Source: Amphimedon queenslandica
Taxonomy: Eukaryota > Porifera > Demospongiae > Haplosclerida > Niphatidae
Reading direction: 5' to 3'
Assembly: GCF_000090795.2 (NCBI RefSeq)
Contig: NW_003546738.1
Span: 19,979-69,294, forward strand
Length of the DNA: 49,316 bases
In this document: positions 22,333 through 34,300 of the stretch, piece by piece
How the letters are laid out: each line of letters starts with the position of its first letter
Position numbering within the stretch: the stretch's first letter is position 1
The notes under the pieces: model-generated
Told to the model about the DNA's origin: nothing
Databases searched by the model: none
The model's input: the letters and a program-made list of their open reading frames with translations, nothing else
Program-made: the position numbers and the translations under genes

Positions 22333-25300
22333 ATGTAAACAACAACAACAACAACGATACTAATAACAAGACATATATAATGAAAAGATACCATACAGCC
22401 AGAAATATTGACATAGAAATCAGTTTAAAACTTTATAATTTGTGGATTTCATATTGGTGATATAGCAGTCGTACAATTATAAAAATTTATTGGTCCCAAA
22501 CATTTGTGTGAAGTTGTTGATTACGTGAGTGTGTGTGTGTGTGTGTGTGTATGGTTGCTGACTTGTAATATCTTAATATTCCACTATAATTTATCTAATT
22601 ACCTTAATCTAATTATCTATTCATGATTACATTAAATTGTAGACATTTTTGTTTTCGAAAGGTGTGGTGGTTGGAGCCAGACTTGTAGTGACCTTGTCTC
22701 AAGAATTATCATTGTAACAAAGCCGAAAATTAGTCGAGACACGATACAGCAATCACGCTTTCTGTACGTGAGTGCTTGCACATGTCACCGTTACCCATGT
22801 TTCATCAAGTCATAAAAATTTAATCAAGTTCAATTAATGAACGCTTCCATTTAATGGACAGCACCTAGTGTACCAATTACATTCCTTACTGTATAAAATA
22901 ACCTCCACATAAAGGACACCTCTGTATAACAGAGACACTTTCTAGCCCCATAAAGTCTATTATATAGAGGCACCACTGTACATGTGCATGTACATGTAAA
23001 TGAAAATTAAAGTACATTTAATGGAAATTTTTAGGCAAGAACTAATAGAATTCAGACATACATGTACATGTAATAATTTTATATTGACTTTATTGCAGTA
23101 ATATGCATGTGTGATTGTGCATGTACATACACGTATACATTATAATGCTAATAGAGCTGATACTATTACTGATACTAGAAACAGTGTGAAACATTAAAGG
23201 GCTCAGCCTTGTAGATTAGTAGCTGCTGGAAAAGCAGAATCTCTAACTAATGTTGCTGCTAGAAAACTCCTGACTTAATTGTCTGTTGCTTTAAGCCTTG
23301 CTAGACTGACTTTGAAATAGCCATGAGATATAAAAAGGCTGGCCAGTTTAGTCCAGTCAGTGAGAAAGGTGACATTGTTTGACTTTCATAGTTTTACTGA
23401 TATAAACTGCATGGTTACTACACATAGCTATTATAATGACAAGCAAATACTTCTCTCATGCTTGTGTACTATTAGATGCATGTAATGTATAAAGTACTGT
23501 GTTGTATGAATCTACACCAGCAGAAAAGAAAAGAAATAATAATAATAAAGAAGAGGAGATGATATCATAAAGAGAGAGGGGGAGACAATGTGGCAGAGGA
23601 ACAGGACATAGTAGTGTATGAAGTAGTAGTGTCAAGTGTCACTAGTAAACTAATTAACATTGTTACTTTAATCCTATTAGCCTACACCCTCTCCCAATCT
23701 CTCTTTATAAAACAACATATGTGCATGTACACATATGAGTGGGTAATGCAATATTGGGTATCATTTTATGCCTACAAACTAAGGAGTAGTCGAATAAAAA
23801 TACCACATACATGTACATGTACACTGTACATTATATGGAAGTACAGTAGCAGGTTCTATAGATTGAGATTTAATGTCTTATCCAGCCTGAAATAAAAATC
23901 AATTTCTTTAGTGCAACAATTAAAGTATCATAAAGCAATAATTGAAAATGAAGCTTGAGATGTTAATGTTCACAAATTATTCAAATTATGAGTCATTATT
24001 GTTATATGTTTTCCTTCTGTCTCCCCCAGCACTCCTCCTCCTCCCACTCACATTATTAATGAAATATTATACCACATAAATCAAATGCATAAAGTTTATT
24101 AGCACACAGCAACTGTAGAATAATGTAAATAATCCCAGTAACATGTACATGTACATTATTAGTGGAATATTACACCATATGGGAGGAAATTTTGGAGAGA
24201 GTTAAATTTGGCAAATTACTAAATTTTGGTGATTGGCAAATTTTAATTTGGCAAATTTGTGGCCACATGCCATGTAGTATGCGTATAATGGCTCAAAATG
24301 GTGGATTTTTATTTTGGCAAATGGCTATTAAAACGCCGAATTCGCCAAATTTAACTACCTCCAAAATTTCCTTCTCTACGGTATATCACATAAACTAAAT
24401 GCATAAAGTTTATCAGCACTGAGGAACAATAGAATACTGAGAAGTAAAATAATTAGAGTTTCTTACAGGATTTTGGCATAAGGCTAACTTTAAAAATTCA
24501 TAGAAAATTTAATTTTGATCAGAATCAGCTCAAACTTTCTATACAACATAAGAACATGTACATGTATATGCATTAGAAAAAATTATAAAAAATAGAGAAT
24601 TATCACCTTTTTAATTTTGATGAAATTTGAATGATGACCCTGTACTATAGTACACGGTCTCAGACCAAATTTCACCAAAATTGAAAAGGTGAGAATTTTC
24701 TATTTTTATAATTTTATCTGATACATATACATGCTCTTATGTTGTGTAGAAAATTTGAGCTGATTCCGATCAAAATTGAATTCTTCACAAATTTTTAAAG
24801 TTGCTCCAAAATCGAGCCAAAGTCCCTGTACTATTAGTAACGCGGTAGCGTTACTAAGTAGGATTCACCCCCAAACAAAATGGCTGCCACGACTTTTGCA
24901 GCCTTGCTATACCTGGAAAACGAGCTCCTATGCTTACCAGACTTTATAGAGGACCTTATCTTGACCAGAGGACTCCAATAGTACAACTAGCGTGGCTCTA
25001 GACCTTGTATAAGAGAAAATCCAAAAATCGGCGAACCGGCCGTTTTGTTCAGCCACCTTTTTTCATCTTCATCATCATCATCATCTTCTTCTTCATCATC
25101 AAGTCCTGTCAATCCAGTTGTCGGTGTGTATCTCAGTATCAGTTGGTGCTACAAGGATAATTCTTACACCAATCTACTCCAACAGTCTATGCGCAGGTCC
25201 ATGTCCCATCAGATTATTCTTCAAGCAAGGAAAAAGTGATACTGTGACTGCTGGATCGAGCCATCTTAGCTGCATGCCGCCATTTTGTTATTTAAAGAAT

Positions 25301-25731
25301 CTTGCCATGTGCTCCAAAATTTGGGTGTGGTCGCGCATGCTCAGAGCTAGAGATCTGCAGCTCTGGAAGAAGCAATTAATTTTTTACCAAGCTATGCTTG
25401 GAATCAACTTACTGCAATACTTTAGTGGAGGTTTCCAGCTAAAAGAAGGTATTAATTTTACATGTTACTGTTTTATCAAGTGTGTTATTTTATTTTATTT
25501 TAAAAAACAAACAATTAATTAATGTTATGACTTATGATATGCAATGATAATTATGAACTTGACAACAGCCTGGAAGAACAGGAATAGCAGGGAAGATGGA
25601 CACTCTTAGCTCACAGATTCTTGAACAAGGACTTGTGTCAAGACTAGTATTAGTTTCACTTGTCATCAGGATACTTGATATTCCTTCAGCATGTCTATTC
25701 AATGCTGTCTCTCATAAATGTTATAACAATG

Positions 25732-25763
<32 letters not shown>

Positions 25764-28282
25764 GAAAATTATTGTTTGTGTAAAATCAACAAGTATCACA
25801 ATTGCAACTAAAGAAATACTATAAATATTATAAAAAAATCAACACAAACAAGAACATAAAAAATTTAAAAAAACAAGATGAAGTAGGATTCCGAACGACC
25901 GACGAAAATACGAAATGAAAATCCTACTCGTGATGCAAATTCTACTCTACATTGCAAAGTGATTNNNNNNNNNNNNNNNNNNNNNNNNNNNNNNNNNNNN
26001 NNNNNNNNNNNNNNNNNNNNNNNNNNNNNNNNNNNNNNNNNNNNNNNNNNNNNNNNNNNNNNNNNNNNNNNNNNNNNNNNNNNNNNNNNNNNNNNNNNNN
26101 NNNNNNNNNNNNNNNNNNNNNNNNNNNNNNNNNNNNNNNNNNNNNNNNNNNNNNNNNNNNNNNNNNNNNNNNNNNNNNNNNNNNNNNNNNNNNNNNNNNN
26201 NNNNNNNNNNNNNNNNNNNNNNNNNNNNNNNNNNNNNNNNNNNNNNNNNNNNNNNNNNNNNNNNNNNNNNNNNNNNNNNNNNNNNNNNNNNNNNNNNNNN
26301 NNNNNNNNNNNNNNNNNNNNNNNNNNNNNNNNNNNNNNNNNNNNNNNNNNNNNNNNNNNNNNNNNNNNNNNNNNNNNNNNNNNNNNNNNNNNNNNNNNNN
26401 NNNNNNNNNNNNNNNNNNNNNNNNNNNNNNNNNNNNNNNNNNNNNNNNNNNNNNNNNNNNNNNNNNNNNNNNNNNNNNNNNNNNNNNNNNNNNNNNNNNN
26501 NNNNNNNNNNNNNNNNNNNNNNNNNNNNNNNNNNNNNNNNNNNNNNNNNNNNNNNNNNNNNNNNNNNNNNNNNNNNNNNNNNNNNNNNNNNNNNNNNNNN
26601 NNNNNNNNNNNNNNNNNNNNNNNNNNNNNNNNNNNNNNNNNNNNNNNNNNNNNNNNNNNNNNNNNNNNNNNNNNNNNNNNNNNNNNNNNNNNNNNNNNNN
26701 NNNNNNNNNNNNNNNNNNNNNNNNNNNNNNNNNNNNNNNNNNNNNNNNNNNNNNNNNNNNNNNNNNNNNNNNNNNNNNNNNNNNNNNNNNNNNNNNNNNN
26801 NNNNNNNNNNNNNNNNNNNNNNNNNNNNNNNNNNNNNNNNNNNNNNNNNNNNNNNNNNNNNNNNNNNNNNNNNNNNNNNNNNNNNNNNNNNNNNNNNNNA
26901 TGGGCCAAATTTTGCCAAAAATGAAAAGTTGAAAATTTTCCATTTTTATAACTTCATCTGATACGTATACATGTTCTTATATTGTGTAGAAAATTCGAGC
27001 TGATTCCAATCAAAATTGGATTTTTCACGAATTTTTAAAGTTGCTCCAATGAGGCCAGCATACATGTACCATGTACAGTACATGGCTTTACTGAAGAGCA
27101 ATGCAACAGAAATACAGTACAATAACTACATGTACAAGTATTATGGAAATTTCTACTGCTGCTATTACATTAATCCGATGTACAATATATCGTATACCGG
27201 TTTATTTTTTGCGGTAAAATATTTTCGCAAATTTTTATGTTTTTTGCTCCATCGTGGAAATTATGCATCCCCATCTCTATTGCCATGTGGTGCAGTCTGC
27301 AAGCTATTCAAAAAATTAATTCTGTGAAGTCCTAGAAGTGTAAGATCTCCGAAAATTTTCTACCACAAAAATAAACCGGTATAAGGTACAGCTACATGTA
27401 AGTAGGACATTCAGTCTTACCCAGGAGCAAATTATTATGGAAAAGTTCACTCTACTATTACATTAATTCAATGTACAATGTACAATATAATAATAATAAT
27501 GTAGGACATTCAACCTTACCCAGGAGCAAACTTGACAGCTCCAGCATATCGAAGGACTCCTTTATCTCTCCCGGACACTATCACATGATCCCCAACCTGG
27601 AACTCTGAAGACATCTGCACATTGGAATGAGCCTCAAAAGCTCGTGCCGTCGTGAAAGACTCGTTCTTCATTCTCGAGTCTGAAGGTGTGGTAGCTGTTC
27701 TCTTTGCCCCTCCTACTGCTCCTCCTCCTGTGACTGGAGGGAGGGGGAGGGATCGATGAGGAGGAGAGAATTTAGTGATCCTCTTTAGCGCAACAAATAA
27801 TCCTAAAATAATAATAATGATAAGAAAAATGTAAATTTTTGACAGATTTAATTAAGTACATGTACAAGAATTTAATAGTCTTAAAATAATAATAAGGATA
27901 ATGGAACTTTCTTAACATAGTACAAAATTAAATAGACTTACATGTACATGTACATGTACATGTACATATAAAATATTTTGTGCAAAAGCTAAAATATTAA
28001 TAAATGTATACAGTAATTATTATACATTAAATTATATGTAAATGTATTTTAATTCTGCATCTTGATAAAATACTAAAAAAGTAATTATTATAAATGCATG
28101 TACCTCTTTTTGGTTTACAGGAGAAGTATCTAATGCCAGCATGAGAGCCATCATTCCTTCCAGACTCATCATCTAACTCAACACCAGCCCACACTCCTGA
28201 AGAAAACATGGTGTCACCAGCAAACCTCAGGGTACCTTTCTAATAGGAGAATAGAGGGAGGGAGAAAGAAAGAGAGAGGAAT

Positions 28283-28313
<31 letters not shown>

Positions 28314-31300
28314 GAAGAGAAATGATGAACAAGGTAGAGTGGGGCCGACATGTACATGTATAAATAGTACAAACGAACATATAATTATTTATTATTATTT
28401 GAATTTTAGTCTATTATTGTATTACTACACAATAAGTACAACTCACTACAACTACTCCACCACATAATTAAAATAATTAAAGTAAATGAATTCAACAATA
28501 AAATTAAAAATACCAAAATTACATGCATTGTAAGTTTATAGTAATTAAACTACAATGTAATTCCCCTCTCCCACCTTCTCTTTAATATATCTTGCTCTCT
28601 TTCTCAATCCAGTGTAATTCCTCTCCTGTTAAACTTCTTCCTTCCCTCCCTCCCTCCCTCCTTCTCCCTTTCTCCCTCTTCCTCTTTCCCTCCCTCTCTC
28701 TTCCTCTCCCTCCCCACTCTCCCTCCTTCCCTCCCTCCCTTTCCCTCCCTCCCTCCCTTTCCCTCCCTCTCTCCCTCTCCCTCCCTCCTTCCCTTTCCCT
28801 TCTGTTTCCTGCTCCCTGAATCCATAATAACTCTATCCCCAACCTTCACTCCAAGACTCTCCAGTGTTACAGATTCATCAGGACTACCTGACGCTTGCGT
28901 ACTTGGTAAGCTACTCAGTCCTGGACTGGGTCCCTCTATAGCTCCTGAGGAATCCGGTCCTTCAGTACCAGCCTGTGAGGGTAATGACTGCTGCTGCTGT
29001 TGTTGTTGAGATGATGATGATGGCTTGGAGTCTTGACGTGAGAAAGAGACATTGTGTTTCGTTGTTGAGGAGGAGGAGGAATCGGTTTTAGAACCTTTAC
29101 GAGCTAAACAGAATAGAAATTATAGATTAATTATTATACATGCAGCAACGCATGCATACATCATACTAATAATATTCATGTATATGAATAATATTGACTG
29201 AACACCCACCAAGTCTAACAGTGGGCGGGCTCAGTTATTTAAACCAGAGATAACTCTCTCTGTTTAAACTATTCAGTAAAGACTGCTAAAATAGCCACCT
29301 CAGCAAAAAATGGACCAAGGGAATATGTGGATGAGAAAAAAGAAGCCTAAGTTAAGAAGATGCAAGAATTGCTCAAACTTGGTTGATAGGTGTTCAAACA
29401 ACCAAAGATTCCAAAGATTCTGTAAGTTTTAATGTATATAGCACATAGTAACTTTATTTTTATACACAGGCGCCATACTTACTACACTCTCATGGATAGG
29501 TTTCAGAATAATATGTTTTATTACTTGTCAATATGTACCCCATGAAATAAAAGGCAGTAGACTTTTCTCGGATAGGAATAATGAAAGATTTAAGACTTTC
29601 CTTAGCAGTCTCTTTACTATCTACACAGTAGCTTTTATTGTAGGGATTGGATCTCTTGTTAATATTTGGCCAACAGCATTGATATTCTATGATGCAATAG
29701 CTTGTCCTATTCAGTATTTCAGTGTGTGTTACACCATATTGACATATGATAAGTCAAGTACAGGGGATGGTTTACCTAATCTACTGTTAGATGCAACAAG
29801 CAATCCAGGTAAGAAACAAAAGCGACTTTGTTAATCTACTTTCTTCTAATCTACTTTCTTCTAATCTACTTTCTTCTAATCTACTTTCTTCTAATCTACT
29901 TTCTAATTTCTACTTTCTACTTTCTAATCTAATTAATCTACTTTCTTCTTTTAAGACCAGATAAATGACAATATCACAGCCAGTGAAATAAAAAATTTCA
30001 TAGCATATGAACAGTTTGTCCTACTATTCTCAACAGTTTCAGGAACAATATCTTATCTTATTTTTATATATTGTGTCCTGTGTCCTCTGTATATTAGAAA
30101 ACATGAACCATGGGTTACAATACTTGGTAAAGATGAATATGTGACTGCTGGAAATCAAAATGTTCCTAGAGGTGAAAATGTTCCTGGAGGCGAAAATGTT
30201 CCTGGAGGCGAAAATGTTCCTGGAGGCGAAAATGTTCCTGGAGGCGAAAATGTTCCTGGAGGAGAAAATGTTCCTGGAGGAGAAAATGTTCCTGGAGGTG
30301 AAAATATTCCTGGAGGTGAAAATGTTCCTGGAGGTGAAAATGTTCCTGGAGGTGAAAATGTTCCTGGAGATGAAAATGTTCCTGAAGGTGAAAATGTTCC
30401 TGGAGGTGAAAATGTTCCTCAAGGCAAAAATGTTCCCGAAGTACTGAGCCCACTTCATCCATTTAATGACAATTACAATCAGACCAATGATGAAAATGGC
30501 AAAAAAACAAGTACTGAACTTGATGGGAATGAATGGATCAGGTTTTGGATATTTTGGTTATTCAGCATTGCTCTGCTGATTAGCATGTGCATAGTGTTCT
30601 TCATTCACTACAATAAAAGACAATTTCTCCCACAAAGCAGTGGCATCACATATAAATACAATACTGCTGCCACTGCAGTATTTGAAAAAGTCACAGCAGC
30701 AGCATACTTCTACTCGCTTTTCTGCACCATATCAACTTGTTTCATTTTCTCAAAGGTGATGTATGGAGTGCAGAACAAATGCAAGGGTCTGTTCAAGAAT
30801 AAAGACACAATTGAGAACTTTATGGAAGAAGATAAGAATTTCATTAGAAGGGCCATTGAAACTCAGACACCATTTGAAATGTGGTTCTTCATCCATTGGG
30901 CTATGTATATCATAACTTCCTTTCTCTCTCTCTCATTTTTCTTTGAAGCCATTAACAAGAAGATACAAGCTACATTAGTCGATCATGACTCTGGGATTGG
31001 CTTTCATAATTTAGAGCTTGCACTAATTGCTTTACTTGCACTGTCTAATTCCTTCTTCTTCCTTTATCCATGTATCAGAGCTGCTGGTGTCACTGAGTCA
31101 AGAAAGAGCCTCATTCGTGATGTGAACAATAGCATTAATTTTAAAAATAATAATAACAAGAAAAATGATAAAAGGAAAGCTTTCGTTAATTACCTGAAGG
31201 AAAAGAATTATGGCTTTCGTCTGAACATCCTTTGTGCTCATGTCAAGTTCAACCTCAACATTGCCTACATCTCAATATTCATTGGACTGTTAGGTGTACT

Positions 31301-34300
31301 CATTAAAGTTGGTAGTAGCATTTAACATAAACACTGCATGCTTGCTTTACATTTGTGCTTTGTTTAGTATATTTTAGCTAGGCTTGTTTTTACATCGATA
31401 ACTTTTGGTTTCTATGTATACAGAATAACTCTAGTATAGTTATCTTGCTATTGCTATAATTGTTTTATCATTTTAATTTTTGCTGCTGTTTTGATATACA
31501 TGTACTTATTTGTATCGTTACATTTGGTTTTTTTGTTTTTTTTGGTTGCTTTTTTTCCTTAATTGCCTAATGATATTTTATTGAACTGAAGTTCCATTGT
31601 TCCAAAAGCACAGGTCACACCATAAAGGGAGGAATAAGATCAATCTTTTCTACAATAGCTCAATAGCTAGCAGTTGTAAAGATACAATACTATACTAACA
31701 CTGAAAGAATAACAGCATTACCTCTCTATGACAACTCTCCCATATAGCATTACCATAGACTGTATGCTGTTACTATGCATAATGTAATAAAAGCACTGTG
31801 TATAACACCCATCAATTGCTCCTGCAAGTTCTGTAGTAACACAATCTGTCCTTAACAATGCATTGTCTAAGAAAGTACATGTACTAAACCACCTCCAATC
31901 CAAGCAATGAATGTAGATGTGCAATGATCCACTCTAATCTGAGATGGATTAGCCTTTCATTTATCCATTCATGTAATGGAAGCAAAAGAATCTATTGATA
32001 GTACTTGACTTGCTGTCATTAACTGAATGATAATATAAAACAATAACCTTAATGACTGTACTGTATTAGGATAGTACAGCCACTCTGATGTTACTGGACC
32101 TTTTACAAGTGAAATGATTGATAATAATTATAATGGAATACATGCTAAAATAATACATTGCATGTACATGCTAAAATAGCACACACATACAGTGCATGTA
32201 CTACCGTATAGCTCCAAATTTTCATCAGTTAAAAATTTCCCCAAATTCTTCAGGTATTTTTGTTTGACAAAATTTTTAACTTTGGGTACAGAAATGGCAA
32301 AAAATTCTATTGACAAAAATTAATTCTTAAAAAAATTTATGACTGACAAAAACTTGGAGCTACATGTACATGTACATGAATAAGGTACATATCTTAATAT
32401 GCAAATACAAATAAATGTACATGCATGTATACAAGCCTACCTCCTTTCAAGTTAGAAGTGGGTGTGACAGAGAGCGTTGGTTTATTACTGGCCGGTGACC
32501 CACGGGACCCACGAGTGCCAGTGGAGGAGAGAGAATGAGCTGAAGGTGACTCGGAACGACGGACAGTCTTAATAGGAGGACGAGATAAGGAGGCCTCATG
32601 TAAACAGTCTCTCAGCTCCTTAGCTATTAGTTTATCTGAATTAGAGGAGACTGTATGGGGAGAGAGAGAGAGAGGAAAGGACGGAGGGATACATGTACAT
32701 GTATATGTACAGATAAAACATGAATAATACAACAGAATAATAAATGTACATGTACAGTATAGCCTGCTATTGTGGACACTCTAAAATAAGGAGGCCTCTA
32801 TAATGAGGATAGGTAGTATCAGTCCCAATACAATAGTAATGTGTATTAATGAACCTCTGAAATAAGGACAGGTTCATAATCAGGAGGGTATTATTGGGTA
32901 CCAAGGTGTCCGGAATAGACAGGCCTGACTGTACATGTACATGTACATTATTTTAATACATGTGCTTGTAGTACATTACTATACTATATCCCAGTTGAGT
33001 TTGGGACAAGAAAAACTGGAATAACTTTTTATAGGAAAGTGAGATAAGGATGAAACTTTCACAGGTTCTTAGTCACCAAAGTCCATCAAAATCTGTGAAA
33101 CCTTGGGTCTCTTAACCCTTGGAAACCCTGAAAACCGGGTTCTCCCTATAAACCCAATGGCATACCAAAGCTAACTGCAATGACATTCATGATGTCATAG
33201 TTTACATAAGCACATGTAGTTGAGCGCCCAAACTGATAATTCTTCTTTTAAAAAGCTAACAGAGCAAGATTTTCTGATAATGATGGCCTTTATGAAGATT
33301 AGTCCAGCAGCTATTGTACTGCTTATCAGCAGCAGAAAATATTCCACGCAGCCGCTTCCACTTCCGTCCCAAACTGAACTGGGATATAGTATACATATAT
33401 GTGACCATAATTGACAAAAGGGCCCTTATGGCGGATTTTAAAATTCATCTTTAAAATGAAAAATATCAACCTGTGAGTGCTCTGTTAGTCAACAATTGTT
33501 TCTATAAGCTACATAGTAACTTTTTGCATCCTCTGGAGTAATTTTATGATTAATGGAGCTCAGGAAGTTGGATTTTTTAGGCTATAAAGACCAATTTTCC
33601 TATCCGCCATAAGGTACCTTTTGTCAATTATGGTCACATATTGTTAAAAATTTTCTTTCTCATCTTTTGCAAACATTAATGGCTTTAATATACACATCTA
33701 CATGTACATGTATATACAAATGTACACTAAGGCCTGGTTTACACGACTACGTTTTAAAGTAAAACGGATATATTTTTAGTCGGATAAGGGTCTCGTTTAC
33801 ACTAAAACACAAGAAAGCACATCAAATCCGAACAAAAGAAAAACGAATACCAAAACAGATAAGTCTATAAACGAATGATAAAGTCCAATAAAAACGCAGC
33901 TGCTGGATTAATGTAAACACATGAAAACAGTAATAGCAAAACCAATGCAGATTAGGCTAGTCGTCGTATATACATGTACATGTATATACAAATGTACACT
34001 AAATAAGATTTTAATAATTATTTGATTGTACCTTGTGGAATGACCTCGTGAGGTAAGAGACCAGTAGCATCAGCAAAACCAGCATCAGCTTTGTACTTCA
34101 ACTGAAAAAGAGAGAAAAGAATAAAAATTGAGAGTCATTTCGAAGTTAATTTTTGGAATAAAAGGGCTTTAAAGTACAAGGTATTTTTTTTAATTGGCCA
34201 GTTTTTCAAAAAGGCCATAACTTAATAAATTTTACTTTAGAATCAGCTCATAGCATAAGGACATTAATATGCATCAGTAATTAGCTAACCAGGGTCTTAG

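Larger units (their letters stand above)
22263..27519. other. Large CLIP-like intron with repeats and gap
   Basis: Contains AAT and CAA microsatellites (22274-22355), a GT run (22530-22551), AT-rich single-copy sequence, an inverted-repeat element (24171-24382), a head-to-head palindrome repeat (24470-24835), a transposon-like stretch (about 24835-25964), the 935-base gap, another palindrome repeat half (26900-27050) and a small element at 27193-27384. A 101-codon frame at 23590 has no support. Confidence 0.7.
22026..27802 (-). other. CAP-Gly domain 2, split by a 5.3 kb intron
   Basis: Exon 27802-27520 ends with [19 protein letters not shown] and KFAPG; exon 22262-22026 continues with [31 protein letters not shown]. 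The core reads GTCDG where most CAP-Gly domains have GKNDG, so peptide binding may be altered. The intron contains the large gap. Confidence 0.9.
28104..28860 (-). other. CAP-Gly domain 1
   Basis: [11 protein letters not shown] at the end of the exon starting at 29103 joins [26 protein letters not shown] and [11 protein letters not shown] in exon 28239-28104. The join itself is uncertain because a donor is missing next to a GA-rich tract (on the minus strand). Confidence 0.85.
32651..34031. other. CLIP-like intron carrying a cluster of small transposons
   Basis: Apart from TACATGTACA motifs and single-copy AT-rich sequence, this 1.4 kb holds three insertions in a row: 32983-33390, 33400-33638 and 33731-33970. 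Confidence 0.75.

Noticed and set aside
23180..23370. Possible small structured RNA with GCTGCTGGAAAAGCAG
   Set aside because: One short stem only; no box motifs or conserved RNA features.
23590..23895. A 101-codon + strand frame
   Set aside because: Includes TACATGTACA repeats, lacks recognisable domains and lies inside an intron; no support.
25942..26943. Long open frames on both strands
   Set aside because: They consist of undetermined bases of the assembly gap.
30039..30458. Antisense and out-of-frame repeat proteins over the GGENVP array
   Set aside because: Any 18-base repeat is open in several frames; only the + frame joins the spliced membrane protein.
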